Shown piece by piece: positions 1 through 7,914 of a stretch of DNA of 64,000 nt. The translations under genes and the position numbers were made by a program. Origin of the DNA: Micavibrio_A sp041655955 (GTDB taxonomy: Bacteria; Pseudomonadota; Alphaproteobacteria; Micavibrionales; Micavibrionaceae). The notes beneath the pieces were generated by a model. It was not told where the DNA came from, did no database searches, and was given only the letters and a program-made list of their open reading frames with translations. Where the stretch lies: assembly GCA_041655955.1 (NCBI GenBank), contig JBBAEN010000002.1:806001-870000 (forward strand), written 5' to 3'. How positions within the stretch are numbered: position 1 is the first letter of the stretch; every line of letters begins with the position of its first letter.

Positions 1-2
1 AA

Positions 3-107
3 GCCAGAGCAAAGCTTGGATGGGAACCGAAAATCTCATTGGAAGAGATGTGCGCCTTGATGGTTTCAGCCGATCTACGCCGTAATGAAAAAGGGGCATC
101 GTTTTAA
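3..107 (+). CDS. gmd: GDP-mannose 4,6-dehydratase, C-terminal end only (partial)
   Basis: The window opens inside this gene. Only the last 34 codons and the TAA stop at 105-107 are present. The readable tail contains AKLGWEPKISLEEMCALMV, which matches the C-terminal helix region of GDP-mannose 4,6-dehydratases (usually A-K-LGW-P--SF-eL---MV). That enzyme converts GDP-mannose to GDP-4-keto-6-deoxymannose in the cytoplasm. The next gene starts 2 nt after the stop, and ManC, which makes GDP-mannose, lies at 30 kb. The catalytic part is outside the window, so the assignment rests on the tail motif and the context. Confidence 0.7.
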   Translation, partial: ARAKLGWEPKISLEEMCALMVSADLRRNEKGASF

Positions 108-109
108 AA

Positions 110-1012
110 ATGGCTGGCCGCGTACTGATAACCGGCATTGAAGGTTTTACCGGCCAGCATCTTGCGCGGCATCTTCGGAAACGTGGATATGAGGTCTATG
201 GCACGTCACGCAAGCTGCCTGTACCGGCAGAGCCGCCGGCGATCAGAGTTTTTAGCGCAGATCTCGCCCGCGCCGAAGATTGGCTCCCCGTTATCAAAGA
301 GGCGCAGCCTGATTATATCATCCATTTAGCCGGTATATCCTTTGCAGCCAGCGGCAATCTAAAAGCCTATTATGATGTGAATACTGTCGGAACACAGCAT
401 GTATTGGAGGCCGTCGCCAAAAGCGGCCTTGATTTCAAAAAAATCATTACGGCCAGTAGCGCGGCAGTCTATGGCGCTCTGGAAGGCGGGGAGCTTACTG
501 AAGAACACCCGCTGCGCCCGCAGTCCCATTACGGGATTAGCAAGCTGGCAACCGAGCACGTGGCACGCCTGTTTTTTGATTGCCTTCCGATCATGGTCGT
601 AAGACCGTTTAATTATACTGGCCGCGGACAGCCGGAAAATTTTGTTGTTCCTAAAATTATAGCGCATTTTGAAAAGCATGCGGAGTTCATCGAGCTTGGG
701 AATATCGATGTGGAACGCGAATTTAACGATATATCCTACGCCTGCGATGTTTATGAACGCTTGCTGCGTTCTGAAAAGGCGGTGCATGACGCGGTTAATC
801 TATGCACAGGGCGCGGCGTAACATTGCGCAGTGTGATTGAGGATGCGGAAAAGCTCTATAATCATAAAATTGAAATCCGTATAAATCCTGCCTTCGTACG
901 CCCCAATGAAGCGAGGCGGATGGTGGGGAATCCTGAAAAATTAAACAGGATGATTGATCCTGTTGCCGTTTGTCCTTTTTATGAAACCCTTGAAACGGTC
1001 AAAGGTTTATGA
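110..1012 (+). CDS. NAD(P)-dependent SDR epimerase/reductase, likely GDP-4-keto-6-deoxymannose reductase type
   Basis: This is a 300-residue extended short-chain dehydrogenase/reductase. A Rossmann motif GIEGFTG is at residues 9-15, an SSAAVYG segment near 116-122, and the catalytic YGISK (Tyr141, Lys145). A family-typical VRPFNYTGRGQ segment follows. It starts 2 nt after the GDP-mannose 4,6-dehydratase tail and overlaps the next gene by 4 nt (ATGA), so it is in an operon. Following Gmd, the natural role is reduction or epimerisation of GDP-4-keto-6-deoxymannose to a 6-deoxyhexose donor such as GDP-rhamnose or GDP-fucose. The family is clear from motifs. The exact substrate is inferred from the neighbour only. 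Confidence 0.75.
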   Translation: MAGRVLITGIEGFTGQHLARHLRKRGYEVYGTSRKLPVPAEPPAIRVFSADLARAEDWLPVIKEAQPDYIIHLAGISFAASGNLKAYYDVNTVGTQHVLEAVAKSGLDFKKIITASSAAVYGALEGGELTEEHPLRPQSHYGISKLATEHVARLFFDCLPIMVVRPFNYTGRGQPENFVVPKIIAHFEKHAEFIELGNIDVEREFNDISYACDVYERLLRSEKAVHDAVNLCTGRGVTLRSVIEDAEKLYNHKIEIRINPAFVRPNEARRMVGNPEKLNRMIDPVAVCPFYETLETVKGL

Positions 1013-1746
1013 TGCGGGAAAGGTCGTCTCATAATAGGGAAGAATTAATCAGCCGATTATTGGCAGAGACGCAGCAGCTTGTTTTTTCCTCTCTCCCACA
1101 TATTCAATCCATGCGCTACGATGTGGCATGGAAACCGGATGGGAGTCCTGTGACGAAGGCTGATAAGTGGCTTGAAAATGAAATACGCTTCCTTTTGGAA
1201 AAACAGATTCCCGATCTTGTTTTTATAGGCGAAGAAAGCTGGGAAAAAGGGGGCATTCCGGAAAGTGGGTGGGTTGCTGTTCTTGATCCTATTGATGGTA
1301 CGGAAAATTTTTGTTCGGGTCTAAAAGAATGGGGGACATCGCTATCCATATGGTATGATAAAACCCATGTTGGCAGCATGCTGATGATGCCGGAATTGGG
1401 CGAGGTTATGGTGAGTGGGGATGTTCCCCGAATCCCGTCCTCCCGAATTGTAGGGTTTTCCTCTTCCTATCATCATGATATAGGGCAGGGTATAGCGGAG
1501 CATCCGGAATCAAGGATTATGGGCTGTGCAGTTTACAACCTGTTTAATGTAATTCGCGGATCTTATGCGCGTTTTATCAACCCGAAAGGGGCGCGCAGCT
1601 GGGATCTGCTGGCAGGTCTGATGCTGGCCTGCGAAGCCGAATGTAATATTATTGTTAACGGACAGGTTTATGATGGACGATTTCTTGAGCCAGATCAGCG
1701 TTATCGCGTCGACATACAGCACAGATACGATATTCATTCTCGGTAA
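1009..1746 (+). CDS. Inositol-monophosphatase-family phosphatase
   Basis: A 245-residue member of the lithium-sensitive Mg-dependent phosphatase superfamily (IMPase/CysQ/FBPase). The metal-binding signatures are visible: GEES, the DPIDGTENF motif, and the C-terminal S-W-D-LLAG segment (GARSWDLLAG). The gene overlaps the SDR gene by 4 nt and its 3' end overlaps the next coding region by about 74 nt, which suggests tight translational coupling. Lying directly before neuB and neuA homologues, it may dephosphorylate a sugar-phosphate intermediate of the nonulosonate or deoxyhexose pathway. That role is inference; generic IMPase or PAP phosphatase activity is equally possible. Start is the first ATG of an ATGATG pair at 1009; 1012 is the alternative. 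Confidence 0.75.
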   Translation: MMRERSSHNREELISRLLAETQQLVFSSLPHIQSMRYDVAWKPDGSPVTKADKWLENEIRFLLEKQIPDLVFIGEESWEKGGIPESGWVAVLDPIDGTENFCSGLKEWGTSLSIWYDKTHVGSMLMMPELGEVMVSGDVPRIPSSRIVGFSSSYHHDIGQGIAEHPESRIMGCAVYNLFNVIRGSYARFINPKGARSWDLLAGLMLACEAECNIIVNGQVYDGRFLEPDQRYRVDIQHRYDIHSR

Positions 1747-3211
1747 GGGAGCTTCCGCAGACCTTGTATTGCCCGAGGTTTATGCCGGATCTCTTGTAAT
1801 CGGTATTAACGATGCGGAACGGATTTATCCCGCGGATATCTCGATTTTTCATGGCGACTGGGTTAAGAACGCGTTGAAAGAGAGCGGCGAGAAGGCGCGT
1901 CTGTATGTAACATCCACGGATTTTGTACCATCGGGGAGTGCCGCCGTCATTCGTGTTCCCCATGCGCCTCTCTCGCAGGATGGAAGCGATCTCATGATCC
2001 AGCGCCTGTTATCTGATGATTTCTATGTCGAAGATTTACTGTTTCTTTCTGCCCTAAAGGTGGCGCGCATTGTTGCGAGGCTGCGCGGGCGGCCTCAAAC
2101 CGTATATATGGTGGGCTTCGATTTCCGGCTGGATCGCGGCTACGCCCAGTCGCTTGACAAGCACTATGAAATCGGAGCGGCAGATGAACAGGAATTTCGT
2201 ATTGCCATTCAGGAAAATTTTTTCCTGAATGCCCTTTATATGTTGAGGGATACGGATATTGATGTTCGTCATGTCGGCAACCGCAGTTTTTCAAGCCTTG
2301 GCGCGGATGAACTGAATGCATTATTCCTGCCGCAGCAATTCGGCGTGGGTGGTAATCAAAAAAACTGGTCTGTTTCGATTATTGCCGAGCTGACGACGAA
2401 CCATTTCGGCGATAGGGGGCGTTTGGAGCGTATGGTGCGTGCCGCCAAAGCCGCGGGAGCCGATTTTGTCAAAGTACAAAAACGTGATGTCGATAGCTTC
2501 TACACGAAAGAACAGCTGGCTGCGCCGTATAAGTCCCCATTCGGTTCAACATTCGCCGATTATCGCCATCAGCTTGAATTGACTGGCGATGATTTTACGT
2601 TTCTGGACAGGTTGTGCCAGTCAATAGGCATTGGCTGGTTCGCCTCTATACTGGATGAGCCGTCCTATCGCTTTATTCAGGATTTCAAGCCGTCCATGAT
2701 AAAACTGCCTTCGACAATCTCCGAACATCGCGATTACTTAAGGCTGGTTGCTGATAGCTGCCGGGTGCCTGTTGTCCTTTCTACGGGGATGACGGATCGG
2801 GCGTATGAAAAATGGGTTCTGGAAACATTCCGCAAATGCGAAAAATTTTATTTAATGCAATGCAACTCCGCGTATCCGACGCCGGCGAATGACTGTAATG
2901 TCGGCGTCGTTCGCTATTACCATGAGCTGTCAAAGCAAAATCCGCGCATTGTACCGGGATATTCAAGCCATGATTTAGGATGGTTCGGATCGGCCCTTGC
3001 CGTGGCGGCAGGGGCGCGGATGGTTGAAAAGCATGTTAAACTCGGCAACAGCGAATGGGCGCATTTCGATGCCGTCGCACTGGATCTGACGAGCAATGAC
3101 TTTAAAGAATACGTTAAAAAAATGCGCGAAGCGGAAATTGTCGTGGGAAGTGAAACGAAGCAGGTAAATGCAAGCGAACATCATAAGTATTTTGTCAGGA
3201 GTGCAAAATAG
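1673..3211 (+). CDS. neuB: NeuB-family sialic/nonulosonic acid synthase with extra N-terminal domain (fusion)
   Basis: About 512 residues, against roughly 340-350 for ordinary NeuB. Residues about 18-220 form a separate Rossmann-like domain (ILGKGASAD, GIND, VYMVGFDFR) resembling the MptE-like/DUF115 fold seen in glycan and motility-accessory proteins. Residues about 232-500 are the NeuB TIM barrel: IIAELTTNHFGD, GADFVKVQKRD, CNSAYPTP, GYSSHDLG and VEKHV. NeuB condenses phosphoenolpyruvate with an N-acylmannosamine-type sugar. The usual C-terminal SAF (antifreeze-like) domain is absent or very short. Start: ATG at 1673 with AGG 6 nt upstream; ATG at 1670 is the alternative. It overlaps the phosphatase gene by 74-77 nt, and the next gene begins on the last base of its stop. 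Family is firm, substrate unknown. Confidence 0.8.
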   Translation: MDDFLSQISVIASTYSTDTIFILGKGASADLVLPEVYAGSLVIGINDAERIYPADISIFHGDWVKNALKESGEKARLYVTSTDFVPSGSAAVIRVPHAPLSQDGSDLMIQRLLSDDFYVEDLLFLSALKVARIVARLRGRPQTVYMVGFDFRLDRGYAQSLDKHYEIGAADEQEFRIAIQENFFLNALYMLRDTDIDVRHVGNRSFSSLGADELNALFLPQQFGVGGNQKNWSVSIIAELTTNHFGDRGRLERMVRAAKAAGADFVKVQKRDVDSFYTKEQLAAPYKSPFGSTFADYRHQLELTGDDFTFLDRLCQSIGIGWFASILDEPSYRFIQDFKPSMIKLPSTISEHRDYLRLVADSCRVPVVLSTGMTDRAYEKWVLETFRKCEKFYLMQCNSAYPTPANDCNVGVVRYYHELSKQNPRIVPGYSSHDLGWFGSALAVAAGARMVEKHVKLGNSEWAHFDAVALDLTSNDFKEYVKKMREAEIVVGSETKQVNASEHHKYFVRSAK

Positions 3212-3921
3212 TGTCCCTTATTGGATTTATTCCGTGCCGCGCAGGAAGCGAACGGGTCGTAAATAAAAATACTTGCCCCTTTTCCGGCTATAAAAGCGGG
3301 CTGCTTGAATTAAAATTGCAGCAGCTCCATCTGGTTGGAGCGCTCGACAGGATTATTGTTTCATCTAACGATGAAAGGGTTCTTGAGTTTTCTGAGGCGT
3401 TTTCAAAGAAGGTGGATTCGCGCGTTGAGGCACTGCCCAGGCCCGATAAATACGGTCAAAGCTCTACTTCAATGGAAGCCTTCATTAAAGAATATATTTC
3501 CGGGATTTCGTCGGATGGGCATATTTTCTGGACACATGTCACGCATCCATTCGTTACTTCTTGTGTTTATAATCAGGCTATTGAAGCTTATCAGGATTGC
3601 ATGGACAAGGGATTTGATTGCCTTGTGAGCGCAACAAAGCTACAGCGTTTTCTTTGGAAAAACGGAAAGCCGTTTAACTATGATAACCGTCTGGAGAAAT
3701 GGCCCCGTAGTCAGGATCTTGAGCCAGTGTATGAAATAAATCATGCTATTTATGCAATACCCTTTTCTACTATGCGCAAAGAAGGCGATAGAATAGGCAA
3801 GAAGCCTTATTTCTTTGAGATGGATGAATCTGTGGCCATGGATATTGATTGGGAAGATCAATTCCGGCTTATGGATGAAATTGCACAGGCTCGTCTTGCA
3901 AGAGGCATGTCATTGCTTTGA
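3211..3921 (+). CDS. neuA: Acylneuraminate cytidylyltransferase (CMP-sialic acid synthetase)
   Basis: A 236-residue nucleotidyltransferase with the N-terminal IPCRAGSERVVNKN signature of CMP-NeuAc synthetases (R-G-S/GS-x-x-x-x-KN), the IIVSSNDERVLEF strand, and the RPDKYGQSSTSMEAFIKEY segment. It uses CTP to activate the nonulosonic acid made by the upstream NeuB, in the cytoplasm. GTG start at 3211 with a CAGGAG ribosome site at 3196-3201, overlapping the neuB stop by one base. The residue pattern DIDWEDQFRLMDEI near the C-terminus is usual for the family. Whether the substrate is NeuAc, legionaminic or pseudaminic acid cannot be told here. Confidence 0.85.
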   Translation: MSLIGFIPCRAGSERVVNKNTCPFSGYKSGLLELKLQQLHLVGALDRIIVSSNDERVLEFSEAFSKKVDSRVEALPRPDKYGQSSTSMEAFIKEYISGISSDGHIFWTHVTHPFVTSCVYNQAIEAYQDCMDKGFDCLVSATKLQRFLWKNGKPFNYDNRLEKWPRSQDLEPVYEINHAIYAIPFSTMRKEGDRIGKKPYFFEMDESVAMDIDWEDQFRLMDEIAQARLARGMSLL

Positions 3922-4003
3922 AAGAGATCGAGAAATTTATAAGTTAAGTTTATATAAGGGCATATTGCGTTAAAGTACCCCTTTGATTTGAGGAGAGCGC
4001 TTG

Positions 4004-5044
4004 ATGGAAGGCGATAGCATCAAAGAAGAATTCTATGATGATGTATTTTTATGCATTAGCAATATATTCATTATATCTACGCTTGCATTTGCAATGAAAG
4101 AAAAAGGAAGTAATCCCTCCTACAAATTCTGTATTATATCAATGACAGTGCCAAAAGAGTATGAGCTAAAATCTATAACTGATTTTGGCGGCTGTGTTTT
4201 TCAAGAAGCTGATTTGGCGGCAAGAAAAATCGGTTGTGAAACAATCAATCTTCACTCCTTTGGTTATGCAGAATGGCAAAGATCGATAATTGAAAAAATT
4301 TCTTATAACAAGCGTGGCGTTTATACCGACGCTATAAAGAATGGATTCCCTTGCGATGTATTTGGTGATATCTCTCCTCTTACTCGCCGCATTTATTTTG
4401 GTTTTGTTCTTCAAAGAAAGAATATTGGTGATCCTTATGCACATGTTGTTGAATGCAGTTACTATTTCAATGCGTTTGAATTTTGTAAGAGCCGTTCCCA
4501 AGATCTGCAAAATTTAGAGCAAATATCTGCTATTGATGAAGAGTTAAATCTGGTTTTTTTGCGTTATTGGGGGGGCGGGCCATATACCTTTAAGGTGGGA
4601 TGCGAATTGAAAACAGCCGTCCTAAAGAGTTTGGATGGAACAGGATTTAGAAAAATACATATTAAAAGCGACCCGCGAATATCAATAGCGCAATATAATG
4701 ATACGATTTCCTATTTAATGGAAGCGGGATATGAAGTCAGGGAATTTGGCGATCTATTTTCCATTGACAATAATATTGTAAATTTAATGCCTGCTGAATT
4801 TTTTCTTCCAAGGATAAAAAGTCCAGTTATCAATGCTATTGTCTATGACAGTGCTATTAGCATTTCTTTAAAATATATCAATAATGCAAATATAGTATTT
4901 CCTGATGAGGCTTCTATCGAGGGAATATTTGAGGGCGACACAGCCAGAAACACGATTATGCTATATTCGAAAATATATCAGGATATATGTTTGAAGATGG
5001 AGGAATCAGAGGATAAAGACGAAGTTCATATTGTTTCCTACTAG
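4004..5044 (+). CDS. Unrecognised AT-rich gene in glycan cluster; possible polysialyltransferase-like protein
   Basis: Codes for 346 residues. Start is ATG 4004, preceded by GAGGAG at 3989-3995; a TTG at 4001 is the alternative. The composition is clearly richer in A+T than the flanking genes (many AAA, ATA, AAT codons), which suggests separate acquisition. I do not recognise a definite family. The overall look (cytoplasmic alpha/beta protein, a DPR-containing segment IHIKSDPR, a preceding LDG) and the position directly after neuB-neuA would fit a sialyl/polysialyltransferase-type enzyme adding CMP-activated sugar to a glycan, but the short motifs are not decisive. It ends 8 nt before the stop of the convergent large glycosyltransferase gene. 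Confidence 0.6.
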   Translation: MEGDSIKEEFYDDVFLCISNIFIISTLAFAMKEKGSNPSYKFCIISMTVPKEYELKSITDFGGCVFQEADLAARKIGCETINLHSFGYAEWQRSIIEKISYNKRGVYTDAIKNGFPCDVFGDISPLTRRIYFGFVLQRKNIGDPYAHVVECSYYFNAFEFCKSRSQDLQNLEQISAIDEELNLVFLRYWGGGPYTFKVGCELKTAVLKSLDGTGFRKIHIKSDPRISIAQYNDTISYLMEAGYEVREFGDLFSIDNNIVNLMPAEFFLPRIKSPVINAIVYDSAISISLKYINNANIVFPDEASIEGIFEGDTARNTIMLYSKIYQDICLKMEESEDKDEVHIVSY

Positions 5045-5052
5045 GAATCTTC

Positions 5053-7914
5053 TTATGCAGCTTTGGTGTTCTTTGAGATTGTGCTATATTGCTTCTGAAA
5101 TTCATTGGGCGATAAAACTTGGTAATTAGCGCTTATAAATGTTTCCTGCTCTTCAATAAGATTTTTATCCAACCCGGTTATACGCAACCCGTAACCATGG
5201 GCGTTTTTATACTGTCCGGCTTCCGTTTTATAAACAAACTCAATATTATGCGTTTTGCGCAATGCTTCATACGCGCCGAGCATGGATTGGTCGCGTTTAT
5301 CATCGGGTACGTCCATAATATCTGTTACATCTACAAAGAGGTAAGGCTTGTCAAAGTAACGGCGGGCAATATGCCGGTTTGAAACAATCAATCGTGCAAT
5401 GCTCTCCCATTCATTCTCATTGTCAGGCCGGCCGGCATACTCCACCATGTGTTTTGCGAGCGGTGCAGGATTGGCTGCGCCAAACGCATAGAAGCTTTCA
5501 ATCGCATCATGATATTGCCGGGCGCATGCATTTGGCGCATGCAATGTCCGGATGATCTTTTGCCCCTTTTGGCCGAGTTTTTTCCGCTCTTCGGGATTTT
5601 TGTATAGTCTCGTCAGTGCGTCGGTAAGATCCTCTGGCTTAAACATATCATCCAGCATGATTACGGCATCGCTTGGCAGTTCCGCCATGGATCCATGGGC
5701 ATTCACAATCGTTGCCAGCCTGTAATTCATGCAATCCAGAACGGCGGCGGATGTTTCTCCCCGCGTCATGGTGCGGAGCTGTACGCCGACATCGGCCAGC
5801 CCCAGATAATCCCGGAACATGTCCATATCTGCCCAGCCGGTTATTTTTATATGCTCTCCGGCCGTCTTGGCATTTTCAATTTTATCCAGAAGGAGGCGGC
5901 CGTAATCGTCCGGATGGTTTTCACCGACAAAAACAAGGTGGCAATCCTTCTTCTCCGCCATCGGCGAGGAGAGCCATGCATCAAGAAGATCCATATTGCG
6001 TTTTGTCGGGCCGAGAAATCCAAAGCTGCAAACAATAAAATCTTTATCGGTGTAGCCGTATTTTTTACGCAATGTTGATTTATTTACCGGCGCTACCGCT
6101 TCCCGCATAAGCGGAATGACGGCCCAATCTTGCGCATATTGATTGCCGTACCATTGTGCCGCAAGATCGCGTGCGTGCCGAGCATGCACTATCACGCCCT
6201 GTGCCTGATCCAAAAGCAACTTGTTGCCTGGATAGTTCCACAGGCATTGTTGATCTTTCTTATATTTCGCCAAGGCATCGTATCCATGGGAATGCAGCAT
6301 ATGTTCTTCACAATCATTCGCATAGTTTTGGGGAGATACATGTCTTAGGGCGTTTATCGACTGGGACACAAAAAAATCATGCTGGACGATTGTTCCAGGA
6401 ATTGTTTTTAACAGCTTAAAAATATATGCATGAAAAGGGGAATTTCCAATGTGGTAGAGAATTCTGTCAACTTCCTGAAAGTTGTTTTCTAGCCAGCCTT
6501 TGTCCCGCACAGGATATTCATTTGCCAGGCTGGGGCAAACATTTTCCTGATCGACAACTAAAGTTATATCATAATGCTCCGCCAGCGCAGGGATAAGCTC
6601 AGCACTGTAGTCCGCAATGCCGGTCTTTTCCGGTGGAAGCGGGGATATATAGGCTAATGATTTTTTTCTCTTGTTCTGAATCTGCTTTTTCTTTTGCGCA
6701 TTATGGGCGCTTTCAAGGGCTTCGATTGCCCGCTTTCCGCATTCATCCCAGGAGAATTTTTTGACTTGCTCTAATCCGTGCGATGCTAATTTATTGCGGA
6801 ATAAATCATCCGTTAAAGCCTGCTGCATCTTTTCGGTGATGCTTTTATCGTCTTTTGCATTGAAGAGAGCCTCATCCCATCCTACAACTTCCGGCAGGCT
6901 GGAATTGTTTCCTGCGATCACAGGGGCGCCGCAATGCATGGCTTCCAGAACCGGTAGCCCAAATCCTTCGTGGAAGGAAGGGAAGACAAACAGCTTGCAT
7001 GTCTGATATATAAGGACCATCTCTTCGTCTGAAACAAAGCCGGTAAAAATGACATCTCCGTCTTTTAGACCGTTTTTCTTGGCAAGCGAGTTCAATCGCT
7101 CACGATCGCCATCCTGAATTGAACAAATAATAGCCAGCTGGTGGGATTTTCGTAGTGTTTTTGGCAGGGCGGCATAAGAACGTATTAAACCTTCAATGTT
7201 TTTGCGGTAGTCTATGCCGCCCGTGTACATAATGAATGGTTTATTTAATCCGTATTTTTTAAGGCATGTTACTGCATTTTGAGGGATGGACGGCGGCAAT
7301 AAAAATTGTACGTTTGCTGCAGTGCCGACTTTAACGGCTTTATTCGCTGGAAATGATAAATATTCAATGGCCTCTTTAGTGGCGGATTGCGAGATTCCGA
7401 ACAAAAGATCGGCGCGTTTCAAATTTTCGATGCGATCCATATACCAGTTTTTTACGGCTGGATTCATTAGATACAAATCTTCGTAAATCAGGGGTATCAG
7501 ATCATACAAAGTTACCGCTGTAATGACAGAGGAGGGCAGTTTGTGCACGGTCGCAATGGCATCGTCGCCTAGACCTTCAAAAAGACTGCTGATCCAGACA
7601 GCATCGGGCTTTAATGATAAGATGAAGGCTTCGCGTGACAGTTCCGCGTTATAACGGTGCCAGCGCCTATCTTCCGAAAGATACCCCGTGCGTGGAAGGC
7701 TGTTCCAGACAATAATGTTCTCAGGTGGGATAATATCTTCAAACATATTCCTGATATGTTCAATAGAGTCAGGAAATGCAGAGTTAAGAATGACAATAAC
7801 ATCATGATTGCCGCTATGACGTGCAATAGATTGTGCCAGTGCTAGAGTATAACGTCCGATGCCGCGATTGCGATTTTCTGCCTGAGCGCCTTGAAGATCT
7901 AGAACTATTCTCAT
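5053..7914 (-). CDS. Tandem two-domain GT4 glycosyltransferase
   Basis: A 953-residue protein with two GT-B glycosyltransferase units. The first (about 1-405) begins with DLQGAQAENRNRGIGRYT and carries the GT4 donor-site motif FPSFHEGFGLPVLEAMHCG with E-x7-E spacing. A basic linker (KKKQIQNKRKKS) leads to the second unit (about 420-800), with SPLPPEKTGIADYS, GFLGPTKRN and RGETSAAVLDCMN. The last 120 residues form a tail with FVDVTDI that looks like the opening of yet another GT4 N-terminal half. It overlaps the upstream 1176-residue gene by 4 nt (ATGA), so both are co-translated. It probably adds two sugars in sequence to a surface polysaccharide from the cytoplasmic face. Donor sugars are unknown. 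Confidence 0.85.
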   Translation of the reverse strand: MRIVLDLQGAQAENRNRGIGRYTLALAQSIARHSGNHDVIVILNSAFPDSIEHIRNMFEDIIPPENIIVWNSLPRTGYLSEDRRWHRYNAELSREAFILSLKPDAVWISSLFEGLGDDAIATVHKLPSSVITAVTLYDLIPLIYEDLYLMNPAVKNWYMDRIENLKRADLLFGISQSATKEAIEYLSFPANKAVKVGTAANVQFLLPPSIPQNAVTCLKKYGLNKPFIMYTGGIDYRKNIEGLIRSYAALPKTLRKSHQLAIICSIQDGDRERLNSLAKKNGLKDGDVIFTGFVSDEEMVLIYQTCKLFVFPSFHEGFGLPVLEAMHCGAPVIAGNNSSLPEVVGWDEALFNAKDDKSITEKMQQALTDDLFRNKLASHGLEQVKKFSWDECGKRAIEALESAHNAQKKKQIQNKRKKSLAYISPLPPEKTGIADYSAELIPALAEHYDITLVVDQENVCPSLANEYPVRDKGWLENNFQEVDRILYHIGNSPFHAYIFKLLKTIPGTIVQHDFFVSQSINALRHVSPQNYANDCEEHMLHSHGYDALAKYKKDQQCLWNYPGNKLLLDQAQGVIVHARHARDLAAQWYGNQYAQDWAVIPLMREAVAPVNKSTLRKKYGYTDKDFIVCSFGFLGPTKRNMDLLDAWLSSPMAEKKDCHLVFVGENHPDDYGRLLLDKIENAKTAGEHIKITGWADMDMFRDYLGLADVGVQLRTMTRGETSAAVLDCMNYRLATIVNAHGSMAELPSDAVIMLDDMFKPEDLTDALTRLYKNPEERKKLGQKGQKIIRTLHAPNACARQYHDAIESFYAFGAANPAPLAKHMVEYAGRPDNENEWESIARLIVSNRHIARRYFDKPYLFVDVTDIMDVPDDKRDQSMLGAYEALRKTHNIEFVYKTEAGQYKNAHGYGLRITGLDKNLIEEQETFISANYQVLSPNEFQKQYSTISKNTKAA

